A stretch of DNA of 45,482 nucleotides, from NCBI GenBank assembly GCA_001275005.1, contig JWZX01002912.1, positions 1-45,482 on the forward strand, read 5' to 3'. The notes beneath the pieces are model-generated. The model was not told where the DNA came from, searched no databases, and was given only the letters and a program-made list of their open reading frames with translations. Positions within the stretch are counted from its first letter, which is position 1. Each line of letters opens with the position of its first letter. Source of the DNA: Chrysochromulina tobinii. Its lineage: Eukaryota > Haptophyta > Prymnesiales > Chrysochromulinaceae. Positions 1-9,279 of the stretch are shown here, in pieces. Both the position numbers and the translations under genes were made by a program.

Positions 1-1410
1 ACCCTTCATCTCGAGAGTGAGCAGGTTGTCGAGCTCGTCGCGCACGAAGGGCTCCTTGAGGGACGGCGGTAGCTCTTTGAGCATCGCGGCGAGCATCGCG
101 TACGTGCGGTTGTCAAAGAACGGCCTCGCGGTGTAGTCCGCCTTGAAAGCCGCTGCTGCGAGCCGTACTTGGTCGTGAGACATGCCCCCCTTGAAGTAGA
201 CCGTCGTCTGGAATCGCAGCTCTGCGCTCTCCATCTTGAGCGAGTCCGTCGTCGAGACGTGCTTGAGAAGCTTCGCGACCAGCGCGACGCCCGACTCGAT
301 CAGGTTGATGTCCGAACGGACCTCCTTGAGGAAGACGCGCGCCGCGTCTGTCTCCGGCTTGATGGAGGCGAGCACCTGCCGCGCGAGCCAGCGGTTCGCG
401 TCCACGTACTCGTCCGTCGAGTGCGCTGTGTGGACGGTTCGCGGGTCGGCCCGCAGCGTCATGCCCACGAGCTCGCTTCCCTTGGCGCTGAGACCCGAAG
501 CCGCCCCCGCGAGCGTCGTCGCCCACTCCCGCATCTCGGTGACGTTCTTCTCCATCGGGCACGTCGGGACGATGCCGTCGCGGATGTCCTTGGGCGTGTG
601 AACCTTGGGCTCCCGCGGCTCGGGCTTCATGAGCTTCATCGTCTCCATGAGGGCGACGAGTACTGCGTCACGTGACGTGGACTCCTTGTGGTGCATGCTC
701 GCCAGACTGACCCGCATCACCTCGAGCTCTCGTGCCATGAGCTTCTCTTTGGCCTCTGCCTCGACCGCCCGCCGCCGCGCTGCGGCGTGCTCGAGCGCCT
801 CTTGCTCCGCTAGCGCTCGCTCTGCGGCTAGCCGCTCGCGTCTCTTGCCGCGCTGGAGGATCTCCTCGACCGTGGCCTCCGGCTCTTCGTCTTCGAGGGC
901 CTCTTCGATCGGTTGGCACGTGCTCGTGCTCAGGCTCACGCGCATCGAGCGACGGCGCTCGGCGACTCTTTGCAGCTCTGCTAGCAGCGCACGCTCCGTG
1001 CGTTCGATGTCCGCGCTTTCGTCGGCTTCTGCTGACGCCTCTTCGGGCGTGAGCGTGCGGGACGAGGTTTGTGCTGCAACTTTTGTTATGTGCTTCGTCG
1101 TGACGTCGACCTCCGTAGTTCTCGGAGACTTTTGCATTGTTTTTGCCCATAAATTGTCAGCATGTTGACCCGCACTGGGATCCCGAACCTGCGGTTCGCG
1201 GCGGATCTCGCTGGGCGAGCCGCGCCATTGGGTGGACGTACCGTCCTCCTTGTCCTCCGTGTCGTACGAGTTCTCGTCGTACGGCGGGGCCTCCGGTGGT
1301 GCCTTGGTTCCGGCACCTGTTCTGGGGTTCGCCCAGGGATCGTTGAAGATCGTTGAATTACCACTCGCTACCATGGGAACCGGAGCCCTTGGCTCCAGGG
1401 ACCCTTGCAT
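1..1410 (-). CDS. Hypothetical charged coiled-coil protein, 5' complete, runs off the left edge
   Basis: A single open minus-strand frame runs from ATG at 1410 to base 1 without a stop (470 codons), so the 3' part lies outside the window. An in-frame TAA at 1479-1477 bounds the frame upstream. Later in-frame ATGs at 1374 and 1137 are alternative starts. The N-terminal ~90 residues are polar and Pro/Gly/Asp-rich. Roughly residues 120-240 are Glu/Ala/Arg-rich with heptad-like spacing, suggesting a coiled coil. The rest is mixed alpha-helical in character, with a conserved-looking stretch around TAHSTDEYVDANRWLARQ. I recognise no family. Supporting evidence that this is coding: the long stop-free frame, and the Ser/Ala-rich antisense frame typical of the shadow of an Ala/Glu-rich protein. 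Confidence 0.72.
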   Translation of the reverse strand, partial: MQGSLEPRAPVPMVASGNSTIFNDPWANPRTGAGTKAPPEAPPYDENSYDTEDKEDGTSTQWRGSPSEIRREPQVRDPSAGQHADNLWAKTMQKSPRTTEVDVTTKHITKVAAQTSSRTLTPEEASAEADESADIERTERALLAELQRVAERRRSMRVSLSTSTCQPIEEALEDEEPEATVEEILQRGKRRERLAAERALAEQEALEHAAARRRAVEAEAKEKLMARELEVMRVSLASMHHKESTSRDAVLVALMETMKLMKPEPREPKVHTPKDIRDGIVPTCPMEKNVTEMREWATTLAGAASGLSAKGSELVGMTLRADPRTVHTAHSTDEYVDANRWLARQVLASIKPETDAARVFLKEVRSDINLIESGVALVAKLLKHVSTTDSLKMESAELRFQTTVYFKGGMSHDQVRLAAAAFKADYTARPFFDNRTYAMLAAMLKELPPSLKEPFVRDELDNLLTLEMKG

Positions 1411-1617
1411 GCCGCTTAGGAGGTCCGGCGAGTAGACCTGACCTCTCGAGAGCGGGCTGAAGTCTGTCAGAGGTTCTTAGATGTCACACCGGACAAACAC
1501 TCTTCGACTCGCGCGCGGGGACTCCGCGCGCCCTTTCACCGGGACGGCGCTTGACGTAACTCTACGTGCATGCGACCGGAACGTCCCGGACCCGGTTTAC
1601 CGACTCGCATAACATGC

Positions 1618-4600
1618 TCACGAGCATCTCCACTCCTCTTCGCCATTCTCACCCACCACCACCAGGCACGAGTCCGACTGCTCGCCAGGGCTGGCGTTTA
1701 TCGTCGGCAGGTCGGCCTTGATCTCCGCCTGCACGGCCTTCACCTTGGCGGGGTCGCCAAGGTACCATCCCGACCGGAGCGGCCGCTCCGCCCACGGGGT
1801 CGCGATGGGCTGCAGCTGCTCGTCGAGCTGATACACGAGCGGCACGGCGTAAGGCACGTCGACCAGCGGGATCTCGTCAATCTCGAGCTGCTCGAGGTGC
1901 TTGACGAGGCCACGGAGCACGTTCTCCGACGCGACGACGAGGACCGTCGGCACCTGATGAGGGAGGCCATCAGGAGGTCATCGAAGGCAATCAAGAAGCA
2001 ATCAAAGGTCATCAGCGACCATCAGCGGCCATCAGAGGCCATCAGAGGCCATCAGAGGACCGTCCGCACCTCGTACTCCTCGCCACTCTCCGGGAGATCT
2101 CAATCTCAATCTCAATCTCAATCTCAAGATCAAGATCCGCACCTCGTACTCCTCGCCACTCTCCGCGCACGCCGCGCGCGCCTTGGCAACAGCGCGCTTC
2201 ATCGCAGGCTGCAGCTCGCCATACAGGAAGGGGAGCGTCCGCGCGGTGCAGTCGCGTAGCGACTCGGCGTCGGGGGGGAAAGGCAGTTCTACGAACTTGT
2301 CGTCCTCAAGGATGGAGCAGCTGCCGCGGTCGCGGTCGCTGTCGCTGTCGCTGTCGCGGTCGCGGTCGCTGTCGCGGTCGCGGTCGCGGTCGCCGTCGCC
2401 GTCGCCGTCGAAATCGCGGCCGTTGCTGCTCTCAGAGCTACCCTTGCTACTCTCGCGCAGACTGGGCTCCACCACGTCTTGGCACATCGCCTGCCACCTC
2501 TCGCTCAGCCCATCCGTCGCGCCGTATCGGCGATCGATCATCTGACGTCGCAGGGTTTCGTCCCACGGAGGCGGCCGGTCGTAGTACCCGCGACGCCACT
2601 TTTGCACTTGCTTGAGGCCGTGCCGATCAACGCACTCCGCTTTGACGAGACCAGTGAGCGCGCCGTAGTTTCGCTCGTTGAGCCGCCACGTGTTCCGGAT
2701 CGGCGTCCACTGCCATCGGCAGCAATCAGTAGCAATCAGTAGCAATCAGTAGCCATCAGTAGCCATCAGTAGCCATCAGTAGCCATCAGTAGCCATCAGT
2801 AGCCATCAGATCGGCGTCCACTGCCATCGGCAGCAATCAGTAGCCATCAGTGGTCACCTGCAAGTCCATCTCGTCGAGCGCGAGCCACGCTGTCTTCACG
2901 GCGCGCTGCAGCAGCGACGTGTAGAGCACCTGGTGGGGAGGATGGCGCCGTGGTGAGGACTTGCATGCAGCGCTGTCTTCACGGCGCGCTATAGCAGCGA
3001 CGTGTAACGCACCTCGATCTTATTGATGCCGACCCCCTTCAGCAGCTGGCCCGCGAGCCGTGCCTCATCGCGCCCGCGGCTGGTCAAGTCGGGGTCTGCC
3101 CAGCCGGTGAAGATTTTGTCGAGATTGTAGCGCGACTGTCCGTGGCGTAGCAGCACGAGCGCGCAGCGCACCTTTTGCTTCTGGTTGCGCACCTGGTGGC
3201 GGCGAGAGACGCGCTGAGAGATGGGTGGTGCGGCGCGGCGCGGCGCGGCGCGAGCAGCGCGAGCAGATGGGCGCAGATGGGCGGAGGTTGGCAGAGATTG
3301 GCAGAGATTGGCGGAGATTGGCGACAGCGGAGGGTGAGAGCAGCAGTGGAGGGTGGCCGCACGAGCCGCACGTATCTCCTCCCCCTTCGCGTTGGCTTGG
3401 CTGGCGGCTGGCGGCTGGCGGCTGGCGGCTGGTGGCTGGTTGCAGCGGTGGCGGCGGTGGCATACCTGCCGGTTGCGCGTCGCCAAGCGGAACTCGGCAA
3501 GTTCCGAACGCGCTGTCTTTTCTAGGCGCAGCGACTCCTGCCATATCAGGGAGGACGCGGAGTGGCAACTCAGCCGTCGCGACCGCAAGTGATCTAGAGG
3601 GGGAGACGGTGGCGGCGTGAAGACGCCCCATCCTTCCAAATATGGGAGGAGTTCACACCTGGAAGAAGTACGAGGGCGGCGTCTGCCGAACGGTGTAGGC
3701 CTCGCCCTCGATCTCCGCCAGCGCGCGCCCCGCCGTCTGCGCCGCGAAAGCCGCCTGCACCAAGTTGCCATCGGCGCTGAGTGGGGAGTACGCGATGTCC
3801 TGTCTCACCTGGTCCCTCATCGCAAGCTGCGCGGCGCGTACTCGCGCCTCGTCGCATAGGAAGCGCCCATGGCGGACGCAGCCCTCGCGGTCTGCCCAGA
3901 GGCCCTGCACGCGCACGTGCTTGAGGGTTTCGTCAAAGTCATAGAGCAGCGGCGTGCCCGTGGGCACGTCGAGGTGGAACACGTCGTCGTCGGAGATGCC
4001 GTCTAGCTTCTTGACGAGCGCGCGCAGCGTGTTGCCGTGAGACACTACGAGGACGGTCTTGCCGGCGACGAGGGCGGGCTGCAAGGTCTCTTGCCACAGC
4101 GGCTCCAGCCGGGCGCACACCATCCTCAGCGACTCCGCGCCGGGCACATCCGACGGCTCGTAGCGTGCATCCGCCTTGAAGGCCTTCTGCAACGGGTTCC
4201 CGTCGGGCAGCAGAGGAGGCAGCTCGTCGTACTTCCGACGCCAACCCATGACGGTGTCTTCGCCGTACTCCTGTGCCAGCTCACGCTTGTTCCGGCCCGT
4301 GAGCATGCCCGAGTGCTGCTCGTTCAGCTCGACGTGCTTGTGGACTGGGATCCAGCAGCCGTTCAGTGTCGAGAGCAGCAGCACGCTGGTCCGGATGGTC
4401 CGACGCATCATCGAGGTGTGCACCTCATCGACGTGAAGGCCCTCGGCCGCGATCAGGCGGCCAACCTCGCGCGCCTCTGAAATGCCCTGCTCCGTCAGAT
4501 CAACATCCACCCAGCCAGTGAACAAATTTGCACGATTCCATTCTGACTGTCCATGCCTCACGAGAATAAGCCGTGCGTGGGGCTCGCGGCTTTGCGCGAT

Positions 4601-4714
4601 TAGGTTGAGGCGGTGCGCTCTCGGCGGTGCCGAACGCGGCAGTGAGTGGTGCTGGAGTGGCACGAGCGCTGCTGCCGCTGTCGTGAGGAAGACCATGTGC
4701 ATTTTCTTTTGCAT
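1618..4714 (-). CDS. Tandem two-domain 2,3-bisphosphoglycerate-dependent phosphoglycerate mutase, 5 exons
   Basis: Exons (-): 4714-3659, 3192-3013, 2929-2858, 2709-2143, 1953-1618. All junctions are phase 0 and give 736 aa. Family role: interconversion of 3- and 2-phosphoglycerate in glycolysis. Residues 1-40 ([20 protein letters not shown], then basic/Ser-rich) look like a signal peptide plus transit peptide, so plastid targeting is possible. Domain 1 (~47-300) is complete: [10 protein letters not shown] with His54, LNEQHSG with Glu132, VVSHGNTLR with His226. Domain 2 starts in exon 2 with [10 protein letters not shown] (His369), [11 protein letters not shown] and [12 protein letters not shown]. 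The second catalytic His region reads VVASENVLR, so His is replaced by Ser634 and Gly by Glu. Domain 2 is therefore probably not a normal mutase. Exon 4 also carries an Asp/Arg/Ser-Asp low-complexity insertion (about 2316-2418). The fusion rests on splice sites and continuous phase; RNA would confirm it. Confidence 0.85.
1954..2142 (-). repeat. PGAM intron 4: duplicated exon junction, hexamer array and introner-like 3' end
   Basis: The 29-bp block 2136-2164 (donor edge) recurs at 2063-2091. The inner copy continues through GTGCGGACGGTCCTC, matching the start of the next exon, so it reads across the exon 4/5 junction without an intron. A TCTCAA array separates the copies (2095-2130). ATCAGAGGCC-type repeats follow (about 1985-2060). 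The intron ends TGATGGCCTCCCTCATCAG, the cassette shared with other genes here. Confidence 0.85.
2699..2857 (-). repeat. PGAM intron 3: duplicated acceptor region plus decamer array
   Basis: Bases 2699-2732 (spanning the acceptor) recur perfectly at 2810-2843, 111 bp away. Between them lie about nine tandem copies of a decamer, agCAATCAGT/agCCATCAGT on the plus strand. The intron is 2857-2710. Confidence 0.85.
2930..3012 (-). repeat. PGAM intron 2: exon-edge direct repeat, 43 bp
   Basis: The 83-nt intron begins with a near copy of the start of the next exon. Bases 2972-3014 and 2889-2931 match at 39 of 43 positions. The intronic copy has TAG where the exon has a CAG (Gln) codon, so it cannot be coding. 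Both copies carry an AG|GT-like edge that supplies a splice site. Confidence 0.85.
3193..3658 (-). repeat. PGAM intron 1 with simple repeats
   Basis: This 466-nt intron (donor GTGTGA, acceptor CACCAG) holds three separate short arrays: a GGCGC pentamer run (about 3228-3252), a TTGGCAGAGA/TTGGCGGAGA run (about 3289-3325) and a CTGGCGG run (about 3402-3445). No exon-edge duplication was noticed here. Confidence 0.7.
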
Positions 4715-5077
4715 AAGGTCACGTACTCGGTCGCGCTGGCCGCGTTACCCTGCTCCACGTGCGCGCGCGCGCGCGCGTGCCCTGGCGCAACAGAGGCATC
4801 CCCCGCGCAAAGGCAATCCGAAGTCCGCAAACTCTTCGAGATTCGGAGAGCTCGTACGGAAGTCAAGTCAGGTCAAGCCAAGTCGTGCGGAAGGGAGCGT
4901 CGACAGTGCCCAGAATGCACGTGCAAAGATGATGGCCGATTCCATTGATGCTTTCTTCTTTAGGAATCCTACTTTTGTGACGAAGACACCACGCCGCCCC
5001 CCTGACGAGCTCACCCCGTGTGTGTCCTGTGTGTCCCGGCTCCCCCCGGTGTCTTTGAACCGGCGGTTTGCCCTAAA
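4715..5077. promoter_or_regulatory. Divergent intergenic region between PGAM (-) and TPR protein (+)
   Basis: This 363-bp stretch separates two divergent start codons and presumably holds both promoters. It contains a short alternating (GC)n run near 4765-4778. No TATA box or known factor site stands out. The frame of the downstream gene is open from 5018, but only a GTG precedes the ATG at 5078. Confidence 0.35.
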
Positions 5078-7330
5078 ATGTCTTCAAAGTTGCCTTCGCC
5101 AAAATGTGCAAGTCTGTCCTCTAAGCGTCGCGGGCGGATGCCGGGGAGTCCCGTCGACTCGGATGAAGATATGCTGCGGATGCGGACGGAGCTAGCCGAG
5201 CAGAAGAAGCGCATGCTCGAGGAGAAGAAGCGCAAGAAGGAGGAGGAGGCAGCGCGCATCAAAGCGCAGAACAAGGCCATGCGCGACAAGATCAAGAAGA
5301 CCAAAGCAGCCACGGATAACAACATTGCCGATGACGTCACCGCAGATGGTAAGAGTGTAGGCCAGCTCCGAGCGGAGGAGGCGGCGGCGTCCAAGGCTCG
5401 GATGGAGGCGGAGGCGGCGAGGCTCGCGGCGGAGAATGCGGCCCAGCGTGAGCGCATCGCCAACACGGTCGCAGCCACAGATGACGAAGTCTTTGATGAC
5501 GTCACCGCAGATGGTAAGACCGTAGGCCAGCTCCGTGCGGAGGAGGCGGCGGCGTCCAAGGCTCGGATGGAGGCGGAGGCGGCGAGGCTCGCGGCGGAGA
5601 ATGCGGCGCAGCGTGAACGCATCGCCAACACGGTCGCAGCCACAGATGACGAAGTCCTTGACGACATCACCGCAGATGGTAAGACCGTAGGCCAGCTTCG
5701 TGCGGAGGCGGCTGCGGCGTCCAAGGCGCGGTTGGAGGCGGAGGCGGCGAGGCTCGCGGCGGAGAATGCGGCGCAGCGTGAGCGCATCGACAAAATTCTG
5801 GGCAACGCTCCGAAAAAGGCTCCGGAGAAGGGTGGCAAGAACGCGGGAGCAAGCAGCAGCGACGAGCCTCCGACAACCGACGCCTTCAAGACCCTGCGCA
5901 AGGTTGTGAAGGCGGCTCAAATCAAGGAAGCTCTGGAGCGCAAGGAGGCTCAGGAGCGAGAGCGTTTGGAGGCCATCAAGGAGGCGCGCATTGCTGCCGA
6001 GCGTGCCCACATTGCTAAGCTCGAGGCCGATCGGCACGAGCATGCGGAGAGGCGACGGACGTCGCCGCAGCTCGAGATGCTCGTCAAATGCGGCTTGGCC
6101 ACGCTCAACCGCATGTCCAAATCTGAGCGGGGCCTATCCGCGCTCATCAACGACGTGGGCGAGCTGCTGCGCGAGGCTCAACGGCTTTCGGAGGCGGAGG
6201 CGCTCTTCATCGAGGTGCGTGGACGCGCGACGAACCCTGACGAACCCTGACGAACCCTGACGAGCACCAATGCGCCCTGACGAACCCTGACGAGCACTGA
6301 CGCGCCCTGACGAACCCTGACGAACCCTGACGAACCCTGACGAGCACTAATGCGCCCTGACGAACCCTGATGCGCCCTGACGCGCCCTGACGAACCCTGA
6401 CGAGCCCTGACGAACCCTGATGAGCCCTATCTGCCCTCCCACGTGCCACTCCCACGTGCCCCGCCTGATTGCCTCCCTCATCAGGCGCTTGAGGTCCGGC
6501 GAAAGGTCAAGGGAGATCACGACCCGAGCACGCTGATCTCGCTCAATAATCTCGGCCTGCTGCTGAGCGAGCTCGGGCGGTACAACGAGGCGATGCCGTT
6601 GCTCGAAGATGCGCTCGAAGCACGCCGGGATGCCCAGGGGCCAAACCACCCGGAGACCCTCACGGCGATGAACAACTTTGGCGCGCTGCTCAAGGCGATG
6701 GGTCGTTACGAAGACGCGCTGCCATTGTACGCGGAGGCCTTGGAGACGCGTCGCGCCGTGTTGGGCGATACGCACCCGGACACTCTTGCCTCGATCAACA
6801 ACTTGGCCTCGCTGCTGCAGTCGCTGGGCAAGCACCGACTCGCCGAGACTCTTCTCGAAGAGGTGCGCCCGAGATTGCGATCTGAGTGCGATCTGAGAGC
6901 GATCTGAGTGCGATCTGAGTGCGATCTGGGTGCGATCTGAGTGCGATCTGAGAGCGATCTGAGTGCGATCTGAGTGCGATCTGGGTGCGATCTGAGTGCG
7001 ATCTGGGTGCGATCTGAGTGCGATCTGGGTGCGATCTGAGTGCGATCTGGGTGCGATCTGAGTGCGATCTGAGTCGCAATGCTTCGATGCGCTTGATGAC
7101 CGTGTGGCATTCGTGTGGCATAGGCGCTGTCGGCCGCACGCGACTCCCTCGGGGCTGAGAATCCATGCACGAAGATCTTTGAGTACAACCTGGCCAAGGT
7201 GCAGGAGAGGCTACGTCAGGAGCTCGAGTCGCTCTACGTCAAGCGCGCCACCTCGCAGGAGTCCATCCGTTCAATCTATGCCAAGCCGGCCGAGCGTGAA
7301 GTCATTCATAACAAACCGTACGCGAAGTAA
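5078..7330 (+). CDS. Kinesin-light-chain-like TPR protein with triplicated N-terminal coiled-coil repeat, 3 exons
   Basis: Exons: 5078-6214, 6485-6862, 7124-7330, all junctions phase 0, 573 aa. I chose ATG 5078 because the open frame upstream has no ATG. The N-terminal half is highly charged (KKRKKEEEAARIK) and contains three near-identical 55-residue repeats (about nt 5310-5800) with the core DGKTVGQLRAEEAAASKAR and RLAAENAAQRERI. The C-terminal half has TPR units of kinesin-light-chain type: ALEVRRKVKGDHD, LNNLGLLLSELGRYNEAMPL, ALEARRDAQGPNHPETL, ALETRRAVLGDTHPDTL. Exon 3 completes the last unit (ALSAARDSLGAENP). Splicing is supported because each exon end cuts a TPR at a point the next exon resumes. 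Likely a scaffold or protein-interaction role; the partner is unknown. Confidence 0.82.
6215..6484 (+). repeat. TPR gene intron 1: decamer array and introner-like 3' end
   Basis: The donor is GTGCGT. Bases about 6231-6422 are a degenerate array of CTGACGAACC/CTGATGCGCC-like decamers. The intron ends with TGATTGCCTCCCTCATCAG (6466-6484), identical to the 3' end of introns in the 37732-44104 gene. Confidence 0.85.
6863..7123 (+). repeat. TPR gene intron 2: 11-bp array
   Basis: The donor is GTGCGC and the acceptor CATAG. Bases about 6880-7075 are tandem copies of GATCTGAGTGC with GATCTGGGTGC and GATCTGAGAGC variants. The array is unrelated to the array in intron 1 of the same gene. Confidence 0.85.
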
Positions 7331-7868
7331 GTAGGCTGTGGGCACCCGCGCTCGTTTTACGTTTAGTGCCTCCGGCATCACTCCAGCAGGGGCGTCATGG
7401 AGTTGTGCACTGTGTGGTGGAGCGCGCATTTTTCAAAGCTTTTGACCCGGAGTATTGTGGCAGGGCAGGTTGGAGCACACTGTTTGTTCATTAGGAGCAC
7501 GCGAGTTTGACCGTGTCTTAGCGATCATGTACGGTGTGGCCGAGACCCGAGTTGTTACCGCTCCTGTTCACAGCCAATGGTTATAATTCGACACCCAAGA
7601 CACCGGACCGCGCGTACATAAGAATGCCATTTCCGCAAGCTCGGCTCGAGGACCCCTGCGCCCTGGACCCCTTGTAACCACTCAACCATCTCGTTTACTC
7701 GTCAGCCGCCGGGCCGGGCGATTGTCGCTAAGCCCCGCCCGGACGCCAAAAACGCGTCCTTAATCAGGCACATCTCCATTTCGGTGCCTTCTTCCAAACT
7801 GGCTGCCGCTGTTCACAGCCAATGTTCACAGTGGTAAATGCGAGTAGAGAGGGCCCGTACAACTACTC
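7331..7868. other. Intergenic region, no gene seen
   Basis: Contains the 3' flank of the TPR gene and the promoter side of the HAD gene. The 16-mer CTGTTCACAGCCAATG occurs twice (about 7564 and 7809). Otherwise nothing recognised. Confidence 0.4.
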
Positions 7869-8741
7869 ATGGACTGTCGGCTCGCTCGCTTGACGCCTCC
7901 TTATCGCCTTGTGGTGGTGGACATGGACGGCACATACCTTAATTCTGCAGGTCAGATCTCGGAGCGCAACTACAAGCTCGCATCCACGCTGCAGCAGCGC
8001 GGGGTTCACTTTGTGATCGCCACTGGTCGGCCTTCCGCCGTGCTGCAGCCTCTCATCAACGAGATGGGAGTCGCCTCGCTGCCCACTGTTACGTTCAACG
8101 GCGCGTGCCTGCAGCACGCCCGCGCAAACTTGCCGTCCACGCCGCTGTGGTACGACGCCATCGAAGCAGCAAAAGCCCGCGAGGTTGTGGCGCTTTGCAC
8201 CGAGCAGCTCGGCCTCGGCATCTCATACAGCACTCGAGCGACGTCGTATTTTGTCGCGAGCACGCCGGAGCAGCGCGAGAAGCTCTCCACGTACGAACGG
8301 CTTGAGAAGGTGGCGCAGGACCACGTGCTCGGCAGCGCCGCCGAGCTCTTCGCCGTGGACAGCCTGCCACTCGCGCTCAAGATCGTGGCTCTCACGCCCA
8401 CGCCCGACGCCCACGCGGCGGACGCGCGCGCGGCGCTGAGCGGCCGCGGAATCCACGTCATCTCGGCCGAGATGCACATCGAGTTCGTCAATGAGCACGT
8501 GAACAAGGCCGCGGCCCTCCGAAGGCTCTGTGACGTTCTCGGTGTTCCGCTGGCTGGCGTCGTAGCGTTCGGCGACGCGATGAACGATCTCGAGATGCTG
8601 AGCAGCGTCGGGCTGGGCGTCGCGATGAAGAATGCGCGCGAGGCCGTCAAGGCCGTCGCGGCCGAGACGTGCGACTTCACGAACGATGAGGATGGCGTCG
8701 CTCGCCGATGTGAAGAGCTCATCACCCAAGGCTTGCTGTGA
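7869..8741 (+). CDS. HAD-superfamily Cof-type sugar/nucleotide phosphatase
   Basis: Intronless, 290 aa, ATG at 7869. All four HAD motifs are visible. Motif I is VVVDMDGTYLN (nucleophile Asp18, acid/base Asp20). Motif II is VIATGRP (Thr52). The motif III lysine is near Lys213 in EHVNKAAALRRL. Motif IV is GDAMNDLEM (Gly235-Asp240). The cap region between motifs II and III is of the C2B size expected for the Cof/YidA subfamily, whose members hydrolyse sugar phosphates, FMN or similar small phosphoesters. The substrate cannot be told from sequence. No targeting peptide is evident, so a cytosolic location is likely. An AATAAA lies at 8809-8814, downstream of the stop. Confidence 0.92.
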   Translation: MDCRLARLTPPYRLVVVDMDGTYLNSAGQISERNYKLASTLQQRGVHFVIATGRPSAVLQPLINEMGVASLPTVTFNGACLQHARANLPSTPLWYDAIEAAKAREVVALCTEQLGLGISYSTRATSYFVASTPEQREKLSTYERLEKVAQDHVLGSAAELFAVDSLPLALKIVALTPTPDAHAADARAALSGRGIHVISAEMHIEFVNEHVNKAAALRRLCDVLGVPLAGVVAFGDAMNDLEMLSSVGLGVAMKNAREAVKAVAAETCDFTNDEDGVARRCEELITQGLL

Positions 8742-9279
8742 GAGCCGACGAAGGAGTTGTAGGAGCGACGGGGCGGATCGATATTAAGGTCAAAGCGTGT
8801 TCATTATGAATAAAAAGAGCACAGGTCGGCGAGGTCTTCGAATCACGAAGGAGGCGTCTTTTCAACTTTTCGAAGGAGGTCGCGTATAAAACAAATAACA
8901 ATGTCGTTTTGAATAGACGTCAATACACCCAAGATCATGTGCACACCGCAGTGTCACAGGACATATGACTTAAACACAGATGAGACGCGCCGCGCGTCAT
9001 ACTCCTCATACACCGTTCACCGCACCATTCGGTCACACGATGACTGTCGGGCATCTCGTACTTCGATCGTTTTGAGGAGGTCGCGCGGTCAAATCGACAC
9101 GTTACCCAGCAGCTCACGTTCGAACGTGGAGCTTTCGTCAACGCGCATGCGGCCTCGAGCGCTTCGCATGAATGTTTGTACCGTGCTTCACGGATGGTCA
9201 TCGAGGAGGCTGTAGTTAGTGGACAGTTGGTGGACAGACGCCTCGTAACGGCATCATATGGTACCTGTGCCTCGACGGA
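8742..9279. other. Convergent intergenic region
   Basis: 3' flanks of the HAD gene (+) and the first Myb gene (-). From about 9183 the sequence matches 10296 onward, marking the start of a tandem duplication. No gene recognised in the remainder. Confidence 0.4.

Noticed and set aside
1600-2260. Plus-strand frame opposite the PGAM 3' exons
   Set aside because: The minus strand carries the recognisable PGAM sequence, and the plus frame runs through intron repeats.
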